From the IMG/VR virus record IMGVR_UViG_3300005747_000065, positions 1 to 22,702 of that record: a stretch of DNA of 22,702 nt. The stretch is one strand, 5' to 3'. Positions within the stretch are counted from its first letter, which is position 1. Every line of letters begins with the position of its first letter. Below are positions 15,342 through 21,750 of this stretch, one piece after another. The translations under genes and the position numbers were made by a program. A model generated the notes under the pieces. That model saw only the letters and a program-made list of their open reading frames with translations. It had not been told where the DNA came from and did no database searches. This DNA is from a virus.

Positions 15342-15541
15342 TCTCCGTACTCCTCTTCAAACCCCAGTACTTCTTCAACATCAATGTCGAAAACTTCTCT
15401 GAGATAATACATCCTTTCTTCCAGCAAATCATCAAACCTTTCTAGGATATCTTCGCTGGTGATGTTCAGCAACTCACAAAGTAGAGTAGGGTCTGCTACT
15501 TCGGAAAGCCTCTGAACAAACTGGTCAGTTGATAAAGGCAT
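15338..15541 (-). CDS. Small acidic protein, unknown
   Basis: 67 residues, strongly acidic and helical (LSEVADPTLLCELLNITSEDILERFDDLLEERMYYL, ending GFEEEYGE). The part 'LCELLNITSEDILERFDDLL' reads like a small helix-turn-helix or helical-hairpin unit and occurs in the same place in other marine T7-like phages as far as I recall. A GGAGGA box lies about 10 bp before the ATG. It overlaps endonuclease I by 17 bp and thyX by 4 bp, so the three genes are probably translated in a coupled way. The function is unknown. Confidence 0.7.
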   Translation of the reverse strand: MPLSTDQFVQRLSEVADPTLLCELLNITSEDILERFDDLLEERMYYLREVFDIDVEEVLGFEEEYGE

Positions 15542-15890
15542 CTTTTATGTCCTCCAAAGTATACCACTTAAGCTTCTCCTTCTCACACCACCCAGCCATT
15601 GTCATCTTGCTTCCTTTCCTTAGCTTCTTGTTTGGATTGTACAAGAGGAACACTAGCTGTTTCTTTTTGGGGAGACTGTCCCTAATGGCTTTATACTTCT
15701 GAGTATCCCCTACCCTAAAGAAACCTTTAGCTTCCACTAGAATATCAATCCTGTTCTTGTCATTACGACCTACAAAATCAGGTATATAATTCCGGTGAAC
15801 TACGTAGGGGATTTTCTCAGGTTCATACTTACAGTAATCTTTCAGAAGAAGTCCCGCAGTCTCTTCAAACTTATTACGATACGGTGTCAT
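15525..15890 (-). CDS. Endonuclease I, Holliday junction resolvase (T7 gp3-like)
   Basis: 121 residues (T7 gp3 is 149). It would resolve branched DNA and help break down host DNA to feed the nucleotide pool. The PD-(D/E)XK active site is visible: E9 or E10 in the first helix, D38 in YIPDF, then E53-x-K55 in LVEAKG, equal to T7 E20, D55, E65 and K67. The C-terminal half also matches T7 in order: QLVFLLYNPNKKLRKGS then AGWCEKEKLKWY (T7 has a similar FCEKHGIKF). There is no good ribosome site, and it overlaps the previous gene by 17 bp, so it is probably translated by coupling. Confidence 0.9.
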   Translation of the reverse strand: MTPYRNKFEETAGLLLKDYCKYEPEKIPYVVHRNYIPDFVGRNDKNRIDILVEAKGFFRVGDTQKYKAIRDSLPKKKQLVFLLYNPNKKLRKGSKMTMAGWCEKEKLKWYTLEDIKDAFIN

Positions 15891-16062
15891 TAGACTTTTT
15901 TACGCGAGAGGTCTTTACTTCTTTGACCAAGGCCTGTGTCATCCCGCCTGTCTGGGACACGAAGGGTGTTCCATGAAGCTCCCATCCGTCATTCAATAGT
16001 GCTGAGACTGTCGTTTCAAAACGATCATGTCGCGGTGTGTTGACTACTTTAAATTCAATCAT
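15874..16062 (-). CDS. DUF1737-like small protein
   Basis: 62 residues from the ATG at 16062, chosen because AGGAG lies 7 bp upstream; an ATG at 16077 would add MRRTT. The pattern 'EFKVV ... FETTVSALLNDGWELHGTPF....GGMTQALVK' is typical of the DUF1737 family of small proteins (a beta-alpha-beta unit with 'LL..GW.l.G.p' and 'QAlvk'). The molecular role is unknown. It overlaps the exonuclease gene by 8 bp upstream and endonuclease I by 17 bp downstream. The C-terminal tail is basic (SRVKKSND). Confidence 0.8.
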   Translation of the reverse strand: MIEFKVVNTPRHDRFETTVSALLNDGWELHGTPFVSQTGGMTQALVKEVKTSRVKKSNDTVS

Positions 16063-16966
16063 AGTTGTTCTCCTCATTGTCTAGGTTTATTTCGGGATAG
16101 GGATATCCCTTACGATTCTTAGGAACTTTTACGGTAGTTGTTAAGAACTTTGGTCCAGAGCCTGTAGCAAAAGCCCGCACTTCTGGATAGCAATGTCTCT
16201 TGAACTGGCAGTATGAGCAGGTAGTAGAGAGTTTTAAATTTCCTGACTTCCCATCCTCCACTGGAGAGTAACATCTTGATGGTCGGTCTTCCTGCTTGAC
16301 GGACTTTTTTACATGCTCAATCCTTTCTTCAATGTCACCTGAGAAGAACTCATGCATTGGATCGTCAGTGTTATCAAGGTCGTACTGTAGGACTGCAAGC
16401 TTACCGCTGTCTCTGTCCATTGCAAGCCATGCCCACTTACGATCTCCCTCTGCATGTGCGTAGGCTTTGATCTGATCCACGTATCCAAAGTCATCGTGCT
16501 TTGCAAGTGACCTGTCTTTGAATTTCATCAGGCCAAACTTGGTGGTAGACTTAACGTCCGTTACAAGACCATCGATCTTACAGTCCATGTGTCCGGTAAC
16601 ACCTGCCACCTTAACCTGCTTCTGTTCATCAGTAACCTCATGGCCTGAGAGCCTTACGAAAAGCAGGAGCATTTCCTCTACCATGTGTCCGTACATAAAC
16701 TTGATAAGGGTATATGGTTTGATCTTCTCGCCACGATATCCGTTGTATGAATACCACTGAACTAGATCGTTCTTACCTACCGCAGAGAGACGAAGCTTGC
16801 TGCTCTGTCGTGCGCCTGTGCTAGGCAGGAACTCCTTACGCATGATGTCTTTCATAGCTTCACCGAACTTATCAATCTCGGTTTCGACATCGACACTCTT
16901 ATCAGAGTTGCGATCCTTCATTAGTTTGTAGACATCTTCTACTAAGGTGTCGATTGTCTTATCCAT
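16055..16966 (-). CDS. RecB/Cas4-type PD-(D/E)XK exonuclease with probable Fe-S cluster
   Basis: 303 residues. Active-site motifs in the usual order: E97/E98 in a helix GHMVEEML; G125-H-M-D128 leading to D137-V-K139 (IDGLVTDVKST), the core D...(D/E)xK; and Q165-x-x-x-Y169 (QIKAY), the extra motif of RecB-family nucleases. Near the C terminus C250, C253 and C259 (CSYCQFKRHC), together with C232, fit the four-cysteine 4Fe-4S arrangement of Cas4/AddB-like nucleases. It probably takes the place of T7 gp6 exonuclease in DNA degradation and recombination. An AGGAG sits 6 bp before the ATG. The 32 bp before it and after the polymerase hold one copy of the palindromic element. Confidence 0.87.
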   Translation of the reverse strand: MDKTIDTLVEDVYKLMKDRNSDKSVDVETEIDKFGEAMKDIMRKEFLPSTGARQSSKLRLSAVGKNDLVQWYSYNGYRGEKIKPYTLIKFMYGHMVEEMLLLFVRLSGHEVTDEQKQVKVAGVTGHMDCKIDGLVTDVKSTTKFGLMKFKDRSLAKHDDFGYVDQIKAYAHAEGDRKWAWLAMDRDSGKLAVLQYDLDNTDDPMHEFFSGDIEERIEHVKKSVKQEDRPSRCYSPVEDGKSGNLKLSTTCSYCQFKRHCYPEVRAFATGSGPKFLTTTVKVPKNRKGYPYPEINLDNEENNYD

Positions 16967-16978
16967 TTTAATCTCCTG

Positions 16979-17000
16979 TTTTATGGGACGGTCCCAGATT
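16979..17000 (-). repeat. 22-bp palindromic element, copy A (before exonuclease gene)
   Basis: On the + strand TTTTATGGGAC-G-GTCCCAGATT, containing the 13-bp palindrome TGGGAC-G-GTCCCA. It overlaps the polymerase stop codon and ends 12 bp before the exonuclease ATG, just upstream of AGGAG. The other two copies differ only in the central base. Confidence 0.85.
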
Positions 17001-18729
17001 AATGAGTTGATGCCCAGTTGTCTCCGACTTTGTACTCACCGTCCAAAGGACACTTGAGTTCCATCCGAGTACCAGCCGCTTTGATACACTCTACTGCCAA
17101 CCATCCAAACTTTTCTGCATGAGCTTCCTTAACTTCTACCTGAAACTCATCATGTATATTTCCTACAAACTTGTAGTCCATACTATGTATGATAGCATAC
17201 TCATTTAGTATTGTCAATGCTTTCTTCATAATAATTGCACCGGCTGACTGTAAAAGTGTATTCAAAGCAGCATGTTCGCTTCGTACTATCAGGCGTCTGC
17301 CGTCGAGTCCTCTGAGGTGGCCCCGCTTGGCCGCCCGTAGGACTCGTTCCCGTAGAGTTCGAAGAGATGGTGTGTTAGTGAGAAACTTTTCTTTAAGTTT
17401 TGCTCCGTCTCGTTTAGAACCGCCGACAACGCTTCCGATCTTGGCATCTCCTGCGCCGTAGAGGAAAGCATAGATAAAAGTTTTAGCGTTGTCTCTTGTT
17501 GAAAGGCCAGCAGCTTTCTGGTTTGCTGTATGTACGTCTCCGTGCGTGACTTCATGTGTGTACTCCTCATCGTTCATGTAATGGGCTAACATTCTAAGCT
17601 CCAGACCTGCCGCGTCTATGCCTACAAGCTTGTAACCTTTTGGTACTGTCCAGCACTGACGACATTCAGTGCCATACGGGGAGTAAGAGGCAGGGACTTG
17701 TGCCATATTAGGGCTGCTATGGGTCATGCGTCCCGTTACTGCACCGATAGGATTGACCCTACCGTGTACCCTGCCGTCTTCCTCCACCGCTTCTATCCAA
17801 GACTGAACTTGCGCTGATCTCTTCTGCAACATAAGATACTCAGCTATTAGTTTGGCTTCGGGTATATCAACCTTGGATAAAATTCCTTCGTCTACTATCG
17901 GCTGACCCTTCTCAGTAAAGTTCTCTGGCTTCCATCCGTAGAACTTAAGATGTCTTCCGATCTGTTGTCTCGAACCTAGATTAAACTCAGGCCAGTCTAC
18001 CCTAGAAAACGGACCAGCGATGCTACTGTAATCATCACCAAGAAACCTAAGACCAACACTGCTAAGGGTGTTATCTTTTTTAATTTTAGGAGTGACCTCC
18101 CTGACAAATACAGGTAGCGGCGTAAACCTTTTATGCACTTCTTTTTCAACTTCAATACTCCTTTGTTTTAGTTGCGCTTGTATGTCAAAAGCTTTCTTCA
18201 TATCAAGCAACCAACCAGTTCGTTCTTGTTTAGAGATAATCTGCTGAACTTTATGCTCCAGTTCTACAGACTCTCCGGGAAACTTACTGAGCAATTCAGC
18301 AAGCTTGGTGTATAACTTAGCAGTAACTTCAACGTCTATCGTGCAGTACTTAATCATCTCTTCTGAGAGCTTAGTCCAATCATCATGCTCAGACTTTGGA
18401 AACTTCAGCCTCTCTCCCCATGCACGTAGCGAGTGACCCCCGTCTAATTGTGGATCGTACAGCCTCGACATGACAAGAGTATCCTCAATCTCCACGCTAT
18501 CAAAAGAAATACCAAGGTGTTTTTCTAAAACTGGTTGATCAAAATTTGTAATATTGTGACCAATAATAATGTCAAACCCATTGATATACTCCTGTATTTC
18601 TTCTCTCTCAACCGCTGGATTTAAAAAGTTCTTCTTGTATCCAGAATCCAAACTCATTGTCCCAATCATCCAGATGTTCTTGACGGGGAAAGCGGTGGTT
18701 TCGATATCTAGTATAAGCTTCTGTGTCAT
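16999..18729 (-). CDS. Family A DNA polymerase with 3'-5' exonuclease (T7 gp5-like)
   Basis: 576 residues (T7 gp5 is 704). Exonuclease: D8/E10 in LDIETT, D64 in HNITNFD, Y128/D132 in YCTID. Polymerase motif A has D372 in IDAAGLELRMLAH; motif B has R412, K416 and Y420 in RDNAKTFIYAFLYGAGD; motif C is H526-D527-E528. Y420 is the equivalent of E. coli F762 and T7 Y526. Compared with T7 the thumb region (about 200-250) is shorter, so the thioredoxin-binding loop seems reduced or absent. The start is fixed: TGA and TAG stand directly before the ATG in frame. The ribosome site is weak, and the first 122 bp are shared with the HNH gene, so translation may be coupled to it. Confidence 0.96.
   Translation of the reverse strand: MTQKLILDIETTAFPVKNIWMIGTMSLDSGYKKNFLNPAVEREEIQEYINGFDIIIGHNITNFDQPVLEKHLGISFDSVEIEDTLVMSRLYDPQLDGGHSLRAWGERLKFPKSEHDDWTKLSEEMIKYCTIDVEVTAKLYTKLAELLSKFPGESVELEHKVQQIISKQERTGWLLDMKKAFDIQAQLKQRSIEVEKEVHKRFTPLPVFVREVTPKIKKDNTLSSVGLRFLGDDYSSIAGPFSRVDWPEFNLGSRQQIGRHLKFYGWKPENFTEKGQPIVDEGILSKVDIPEAKLIAEYLMLQKRSAQVQSWIEAVEEDGRVHGRVNPIGAVTGRMTHSSPNMAQVPASYSPYGTECRQCWTVPKGYKLVGIDAAGLELRMLAHYMNDEEYTHEVTHGDVHTANQKAAGLSTRDNAKTFIYAFLYGAGDAKIGSVVGGSKRDGAKLKEKFLTNTPSLRTLRERVLRAAKRGHLRGLDGRRLIVRSEHAALNTLLQSAGAIIMKKALTILNEYAIIHSMDYKFVGNIHDEFQVEVKEAHAEKFGWLAVECIKAAGTRMELKCPLDGEYKVGDNWASTH
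17189..17217 (-). promoter_or_regulatory. Sigma-70-type promoter inside the DNA polymerase gene
   Basis: TTGACA (17212-17217), 17-bp spacer, TATCAT (17189-17194; 5 of 6). It lies over polymerase codons for LTILNEYAII, about 20 codons before the HDE motif. RNA would start near 17182 and cross the last ~180 bases of the polymerase gene and one palindromic element before reaching the exonuclease gene. Confidence 0.55.
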
Positions 18730-19006
18730 CTATCAATGTCTCACCGTTTTTTAAAGCAACGTGTTCAAGTCTATGGCAGTTACTACATAGTATAGCACAC
18801 TTGGCAGCTTCGTCAAGAACTTCTTGGTTCAACCTGTTCGACCTCCACTTGGATGCCTTGAGTCCGAACTGTTTTGTCTTGGGATTTCGATGGTGAAACT
18901 CCAGCACCTCTTCAGGATAGTGTTGATTGCATACCTCGCATGAATAGTTTGTCCTGCTCTTGACATACAATGATCGATTCAATCTTCCGACATCAGAATT
19001 CTTCAT
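18608..19006 (-). CDS. HNH endonuclease (probable homing type) overlapping polymerase
   Basis: 132 residues. The HNH fold is clear: zinc pair C23-x2-C26 (SCEVC), H38-H39 in EFHHRNP, N at 41, then the second pair C74-x2-C77 and H78 in CSNCHRLEH. Free-standing HNH enzymes of this kind in phages are often homing endonucleases that cut genomes lacking them. The catalytic core (23-78) lies in the space between helicase and polymerase; residues 93-132 are read through the first 122 bp of the polymerase gene in another frame. Those extra residues have no recognisable domain (DTEAYTRYRNHRFPRQEHLD...). An AGGGAG box is 7 bp before the ATG, inside the end of the helicase gene. Confidence 0.87.
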   Translation of the reverse strand: MKNSDVGRLNRSLYVKSRTNYSCEVCNQHYPEEVLEFHHRNPKTKQFGLKASKWRSNRLNQEVLDEAAKCAILCSNCHRLEHVALKNGETLIDDTEAYTRYRNHRFPRQEHLDDWDNEFGFWIQEELFKSSG

Positions 19007-20642
19007 CAGCTACTCCCTGAATCTCAGGCGCAGCACCAGCAACCATACGCCCTGTGTCTGTGTCGAAGTACAGCCAGCCAGCGTGTCCTGTGCGTCCTGT
19101 GCGTCGGCATTTAACAAGCTGGACCTTGGTACAGTTACGTTCATAGTCATCCTCAGACAGCTTGTCGCGGCTCAGGAGGATGGTATTAAATGCAATCTGA
19201 TTGATAGACCCTGATCCTTTCATGTCGTACTCACTGACATCGTGAGGGTCTTTGACTGCAGGTTTCCTGAGATGGGATACGATGATGATAGCTGCGTTGG
19301 TTTCCTTGGCAAGCTTCAGGCAACCATCCATGAACGAGTCTATCATGCCATTCTCATTCGACTGTACTGCTGCCTGTAGAGGATCAAGGATGATAACCTC
19401 ACAGTCCAGACCTTTGATCAGGTAACGCATACGAGCGAAGAGGTCTTCGATGTCAGACGATCCGGCATGGTCATCGATGTGTATACGGTCAGACTCTTTG
19501 ACCTCATCATAGAAGCCACGGTACTTGGTGTAGTCTCTGTCCTCCTCCTGTATCATCTTGATGTTCACACCGCCGACTACACTGACGACGTTCTCGGTCG
19601 TCTCTCCAATGGAGGACTCAAGGAAGACAGCCCCTATCCTGCGGGTGGTTTCATTGTACAAACCGTACAACAGATTGGTTACGAATGTGGTCTTACCTAC
19701 AGATGTTAAGGCTCCAATAACAGTCACCTCCCCTGCCCCCATGCCACCGTTCATCATGCGATTGAGTGTACCAAACGAGGAAGGGAAGGGGATAATCTCC
19801 GCCTTGCCTCTGTTCACAAACGCATCCCAACAAGCTTCGTCAGATAGAGACACAACTCCTGCTGGCTTGTATGCTTTCGCATCCCACCATGACTTGACGA
19901 ACTGCTGTACCTTACCTGCAGCCAGCATCTCACCGGCATCTTTCATAGGCAGTGTGACTACCTTTGCCTTACCCGGAGAGAACAAAGTCATGGCTTCTTC
20001 GGATGCCTTCTGCCCTGCGGGATCGTTATCAAAACAGATAACAACTTTATCGAAAGTCTCCAGCCACGGAAGGGATTCCTTGATGTCCTTAGCTGCCGCT
20101 GCTGCTCCTCTCTTGATGCTGACGACAGGGTACTTCCCGTCGAACATCTCAGCAACAGCCATGGCATCGATCTCTCCCTCTGTGATGGTGACAAACCTGC
20201 CACCTTCAGACCAGATGCTTTGTCCGAATAGTCCTGTGGCTTCCAAGGTGCCTGTGGAATAGAAGTCTTTCGTCTCGCACCTGCGAACCTTGGTTCCCAC
20301 TACATCGCCCGACGACTGCAAGCGATAAGGATAATGATGACGGGTTACACGCCCGTCCTTGTCATGCTCAAGAGTAACTCCAAACTTTTCTACAATCTTC
20401 TGAGAAATACCACGGTCCTTAAGTGGGCCTGAGAGTCCGGTCATTTCTACTTTCCTTTTCGATTTGTATTGAGAGAGGGGAGCGGGGGGAGCCGAAGCCC
20501 CTCCCGCCCGTGTATATCCACACTTGAAGCAATACCCGTGGCCGTCGCTGTAGACCGCTAGGTTGTCTCCCTTCTTGTCACCACCGGCTGCTCTGCAAGC
20601 GGGACAAGATGCCTTGGATACAAACACTGACTGCTCAAGCAT
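18993..20642 (-). CDS. Primase-helicase, T7 gp4-like
   Basis: 549 residues (T7 gp4 is 566). Zinc-binding primase domain: C13-x2-C16 and C38-x2-C41. TOPRIM domain: E155 in TEGEIDA and DNDPAG at 205-210. RecA-like helicase domain: Walker A GALTSVGKTT (310-319), catalytic Glu in LESS (about 342), Walker B VIILD (416-420) with LQ after it, His in SHLRKP, DNA-binding loop KGSGSINQ (475-482) and arginine finger KCRRTGRTG. It unwinds DNA and makes primers for the polymerase. The last residues GVADEEF form an acidic tail ending in Phe, like T7 gp4. The ATG overlaps the SSB stop (TAATG); the GAGG ribosome site is formed by codons of the acidic SSB tail. Confidence 0.96.
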   Translation of the reverse strand: MLEQSVFVSKASCPACRAAGGDKKGDNLAVYSDGHGYCFKCGYTRAGGASAPPAPLSQYKSKRKVEMTGLSGPLKDRGISQKIVEKFGVTLEHDKDGRVTRHHYPYRLQSSGDVVGTKVRRCETKDFYSTGTLEATGLFGQSIWSEGGRFVTITEGEIDAMAVAEMFDGKYPVVSIKRGAAAAAKDIKESLPWLETFDKVVICFDNDPAGQKASEEAMTLFSPGKAKVVTLPMKDAGEMLAAGKVQQFVKSWWDAKAYKPAGVVSLSDEACWDAFVNRGKAEIIPFPSSFGTLNRMMNGGMGAGEVTVIGALTSVGKTTFVTNLLYGLYNETTRRIGAVFLESSIGETTENVVSVVGGVNIKMIQEEDRDYTKYRGFYDEVKESDRIHIDDHAGSSDIEDLFARMRYLIKGLDCEVIILDPLQAAVQSNENGMIDSFMDGCLKLAKETNAAIIIVSHLRKPAVKDPHDVSEYDMKGSGSINQIAFNTILLSRDKLSEDDYERNCTKVQLVKCRRTGRTGHAGWLYFDTDTGRMVAGAAPEIQGVADEEF

Positions 20643-21016
20643 TAGAAATCCTCTTCGTCTACTCCACCATCCATCTGTGCCATCTCAAGAACCTTGATCT
20701 TCTTGAAGTATGGCGCGACACCATGCTGCGGGTGAGGCTTGCCGGGGTCCCACATAACCTTGACCTTGGAACCGTAGGGAATGTACTTCGCAGTAGCCTC
20801 TCCGTCCGCATCAAGGACAGGGAATCCTGAGAACTTGGTGACGAACTTACGCTGCGGCTGGTTCTTGTACTCCTTCAGCTTGATACCCTCGCTTGCCAGC
20901 TTGGCTGCTTCGTCAGGGTCCAGCGTCAGGGTGATAGAATACTTACCAGTATCCTGTCCGTTGTACAGTTCAGTCTCTTCGAGATTTGAAAACGCAACAA
21001 TGCCTTCGGTAATCAT
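20642..21016 (-). CDS. Single-stranded DNA-binding protein, short T7 gp2.5-like
   Basis: 124 residues, about half the length of T7 gp2.5 (232). The beta-rich body (KYSITLTLDPDEAAKL; RKFVTKFSGFPVLDADG; VKVMWDP; YFKKIKVLEM) fits a compact OB fold seen in small phage ssDNA-binding proteins related to gp2.5 and DUF2815. The strongest evidence is the C-terminal tail MDGGVDEEDF: acidic and ending with Phe, the property by which T7 gp2.5 contacts polymerase and helicase. It lies directly before the helicase in the same operon, and AGGAG is 8 bp before its ATG. A role in the replisome follows from family and context; DNA binding itself is not seen in the sequence. Confidence 0.85.
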   Translation of the reverse strand: MITEGIVAFSNLEETELYNGQDTGKYSITLTLDPDEAAKLASEGIKLKEYKNQPQRKFVTKFSGFPVLDADGEATAKYIPYGSKVKVMWDPGKPHPQHGVAPYFKKIKVLEMAQMDGGVDEEDF

Positions 21017-21028
21017 AGCTTATGCTCC

Positions 21029-21226
21029 TTATTTAGAGAGAGAGTAACGAACGTAACGGCGACCAGTAGGGTCAGTACGTCTTGAACGTTCGATCTTAAA
21101 ACCTTGCTCTTCAAGGTCGTTGATCCTGCGGGGAAGACTGGCAATCCGGTAAAGGTCGCGGGCTTCGTATCCGCTAATGGACTTGCCTGTTTCGAGGTGG
21201 CGGTAGATTTGTTGAACCTGATTCAT
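21029..21226 (-). CDS. Small helix-turn-helix protein (HTH_39-like)
   Basis: 65 residues, basic. The pattern 'QIYRHLETGKSISGYEARDLYRIASLPRRINDLEEQGFKI' followed by a beta wing with RYVRYSL is a winged helix of the HTH_39 family often found in phage early genes. The recognition helix would be SLPRRINDLEEQ. It is the first gene after the strong sigma-70 promoter and has AGGAG 6 bp before the ATG. It may regulate early or middle transcription, for example through the palindromic element, or assist replication; neither is shown. SSB follows 12 bp downstream. Confidence 0.82.
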   Translation of the reverse strand: MNQVQQIYRHLETGKSISGYEARDLYRIASLPRRINDLEEQGFKIERSRRTDPTGRRYVRYSLSK

Positions 21227-21253
21227 GTTGATCTCCTATCTGTTTACCTGAAT

Positions 21254-21282
21254 ATAATACAAAAGATTCTCTCGTTTGTCAA
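21254..21282 (-). promoter_or_regulatory. Sigma-70 promoter of the replication operon
   Basis: TTGACA (21277-21282), 17-bp spacer, TATTAT (21254-21259; 5 of 6), in the only non-coding gap (about 60 bp) before the HTH gene. RNA would start near 21247, about 20 bases before its ATG, with AGGAG in between. It would drive HTH, SSB, primase-helicase, HNH and polymerase. Confidence 0.82.
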
Positions 21283-21285
21283 CTG

Positions 21286-21450
21286 TTATTCTACATCGAA
21301 CTCTTTCATGTACCATCCATTCCATCTATCATCCGCTAACTTAGTGGCAAAGTCCCTCCATATAACAGCATCTTCCTCGTTTGAAAAAACTTTAGACACC
21401 TTGGAGACATCGTACCCGTCATGGCAGAAGACAATCCATACTTTATCCAT
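21286..21450 (-). CDS. Small early protein, unknown (54 aa)
   Basis: 54 residues starting MDKVWIVFCHDGYDVSKV, then FSNEEDAVIWRDF and ending WNGWYMKEFDVE. The layout 'K.WIV..H.GYD...V....E.A' is common for small phage proteins without function. GGAG is about 6 bp before the ATG. The start overlaps the end of the preceding gene by 8 bp (ATGGATAA). The stop codon is just 3 bp above the -35 box of the replication-operon promoter, so this gene ends the upstream small-gene cluster. Confidence 0.75.
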   Translation of the reverse strand: MDKVWIVFCHDGYDVSKVSKVFSNEEDAVIWRDFATKLADDRWNGWYMKEFDVE

Positions 21451-21613
21451 CGTGTTCTCCATTCAGATATTCCTTAAGTTCTTGTTCTACTGCTTCGACA
21501 GACAGGTCATTCCTAAGACTGCGAAATGTTTTCTGACTGTAACCCTTATCCATCTCACGTTTCACAGGATTTCTTTTCTTAGGTTCCTTCCGTCGAAAGT
21601 TCTTGGAAGACAT
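21443..21613 (-). CDS. Small early basic protein, unknown (56 aa)
   Basis: 56 residues: MSSKNFRRKEPKKRNPVKRE, then a helical acidic C-terminal half (SVEAVEQELKEYLNGE). It has a strong ribosome site (AAAGGAG, 5 bp before the ATG) and follows one copy of the 22-bp palindromic element by 21 bp. The basic N-terminal half could bind nucleic acid, but no family is recognised. A sigma-70 promoter at 21722-21750 would give this gene a leader of about 100 bases. Confidence 0.72.
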   Translation of the reverse strand: MSSKNFRRKEPKKRNPVKREMDKGYSQKTFRSLRNDLSVEAVEQELKEYLNGEHDG

Positions 21614-21634
21614 AACAACTCCTTTCTTGTTTGG

Positions 21635-21656
21635 TTTTATGGGACCGTCCCAGATT
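21635..21656 (-). repeat. 22-bp palindromic element, copy B (before 56-aa gene)
   Basis: Same element with C in the centre (+ strand). It lies between the inverted-repeat leader at 21658-21720 and the AAAGGAG ribosome site of the 56-residue gene, in a 111-bp non-coding gap. Confidence 0.85.
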
Positions 21657-21657
21657 T

Positions 21658-21720
21658 CTTAGGAAGTCTTAAGAATATAATCATTAAGAATAATTAATCA
21701 TATCCCTAAGCCTTCCTAAG
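21658..21720 (-). repeat. Imperfect inverted repeat with AT-rich centre
   Basis: Arms 21658-21673 and 21705-21720 match at 14 of 16 positions (outer nine bases CTTAGGAAG / CTTCCTAAG are exact). The 31-bp centre is almost pure A/T and, together with the left arm, contains TTAAGAATA twice (21669-21677 and 21684-21692), each followed by TAATCA. It starts at the predicted RNA start of the promoter at 21722-21750, so it could form a hairpin at the 5' end of that transcript. Confidence 0.7.
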
Positions 21721-21721
21721 T

Positions 21722-21750
21722 ATATTACAGGGGTTCGTCCTCGTTGTCAA
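21722..21750 (-). promoter_or_regulatory. Sigma-70-type promoter in the end of the zinc-ribbon gene
   Basis: TTGACA (21745-21750), 17-bp spacer, TAATAT (21722-21727; 4 of 6). The first bases after the -35 box resemble those of the replication-operon promoter (AACGAG against ACGAGG). It would drive the 56- and 54-residue genes with a structured leader of about 100 bases. Confidence 0.55.

Noticed and set aside
15949-15963. TCTGGGACACGAAGG resembles half of the palindromic element
   Set aside because: Only the TCTGGGAC half matches, it is inside the DUF1737 coding sequence, and the GTCCC half is missing.
17289-17570. 93-residue frame on the - strand inside the polymerase gene
   Set aside because: It covers polymerase motif B in a shifted frame and has no motif or ribosome site of its own.
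18183-18575. Two further TTGACA boxes on the - strand in the polymerase gene (18183-18188 and 18570-18575)
   Set aside because: No acceptable -10 box at 17 bp; the second has only a mediocre TATTAC at 16 bp.
19558-20262. 234-residue open frame on the + strand opposite the primase-helicase
   Set aside because: It is fully antisense to a gene with complete helicase motifs, has Ser/Pro/Thr-rich shadow composition and no ribosome site.
21104-21697. 197-residue open frame on the + strand over the HTH and small genes
   Set aside because: The - strand frames here have good ribosome sites, a promoter and recognisable folds; the + frame runs through the inverted repeat and palindromic element and looks unlike protein.
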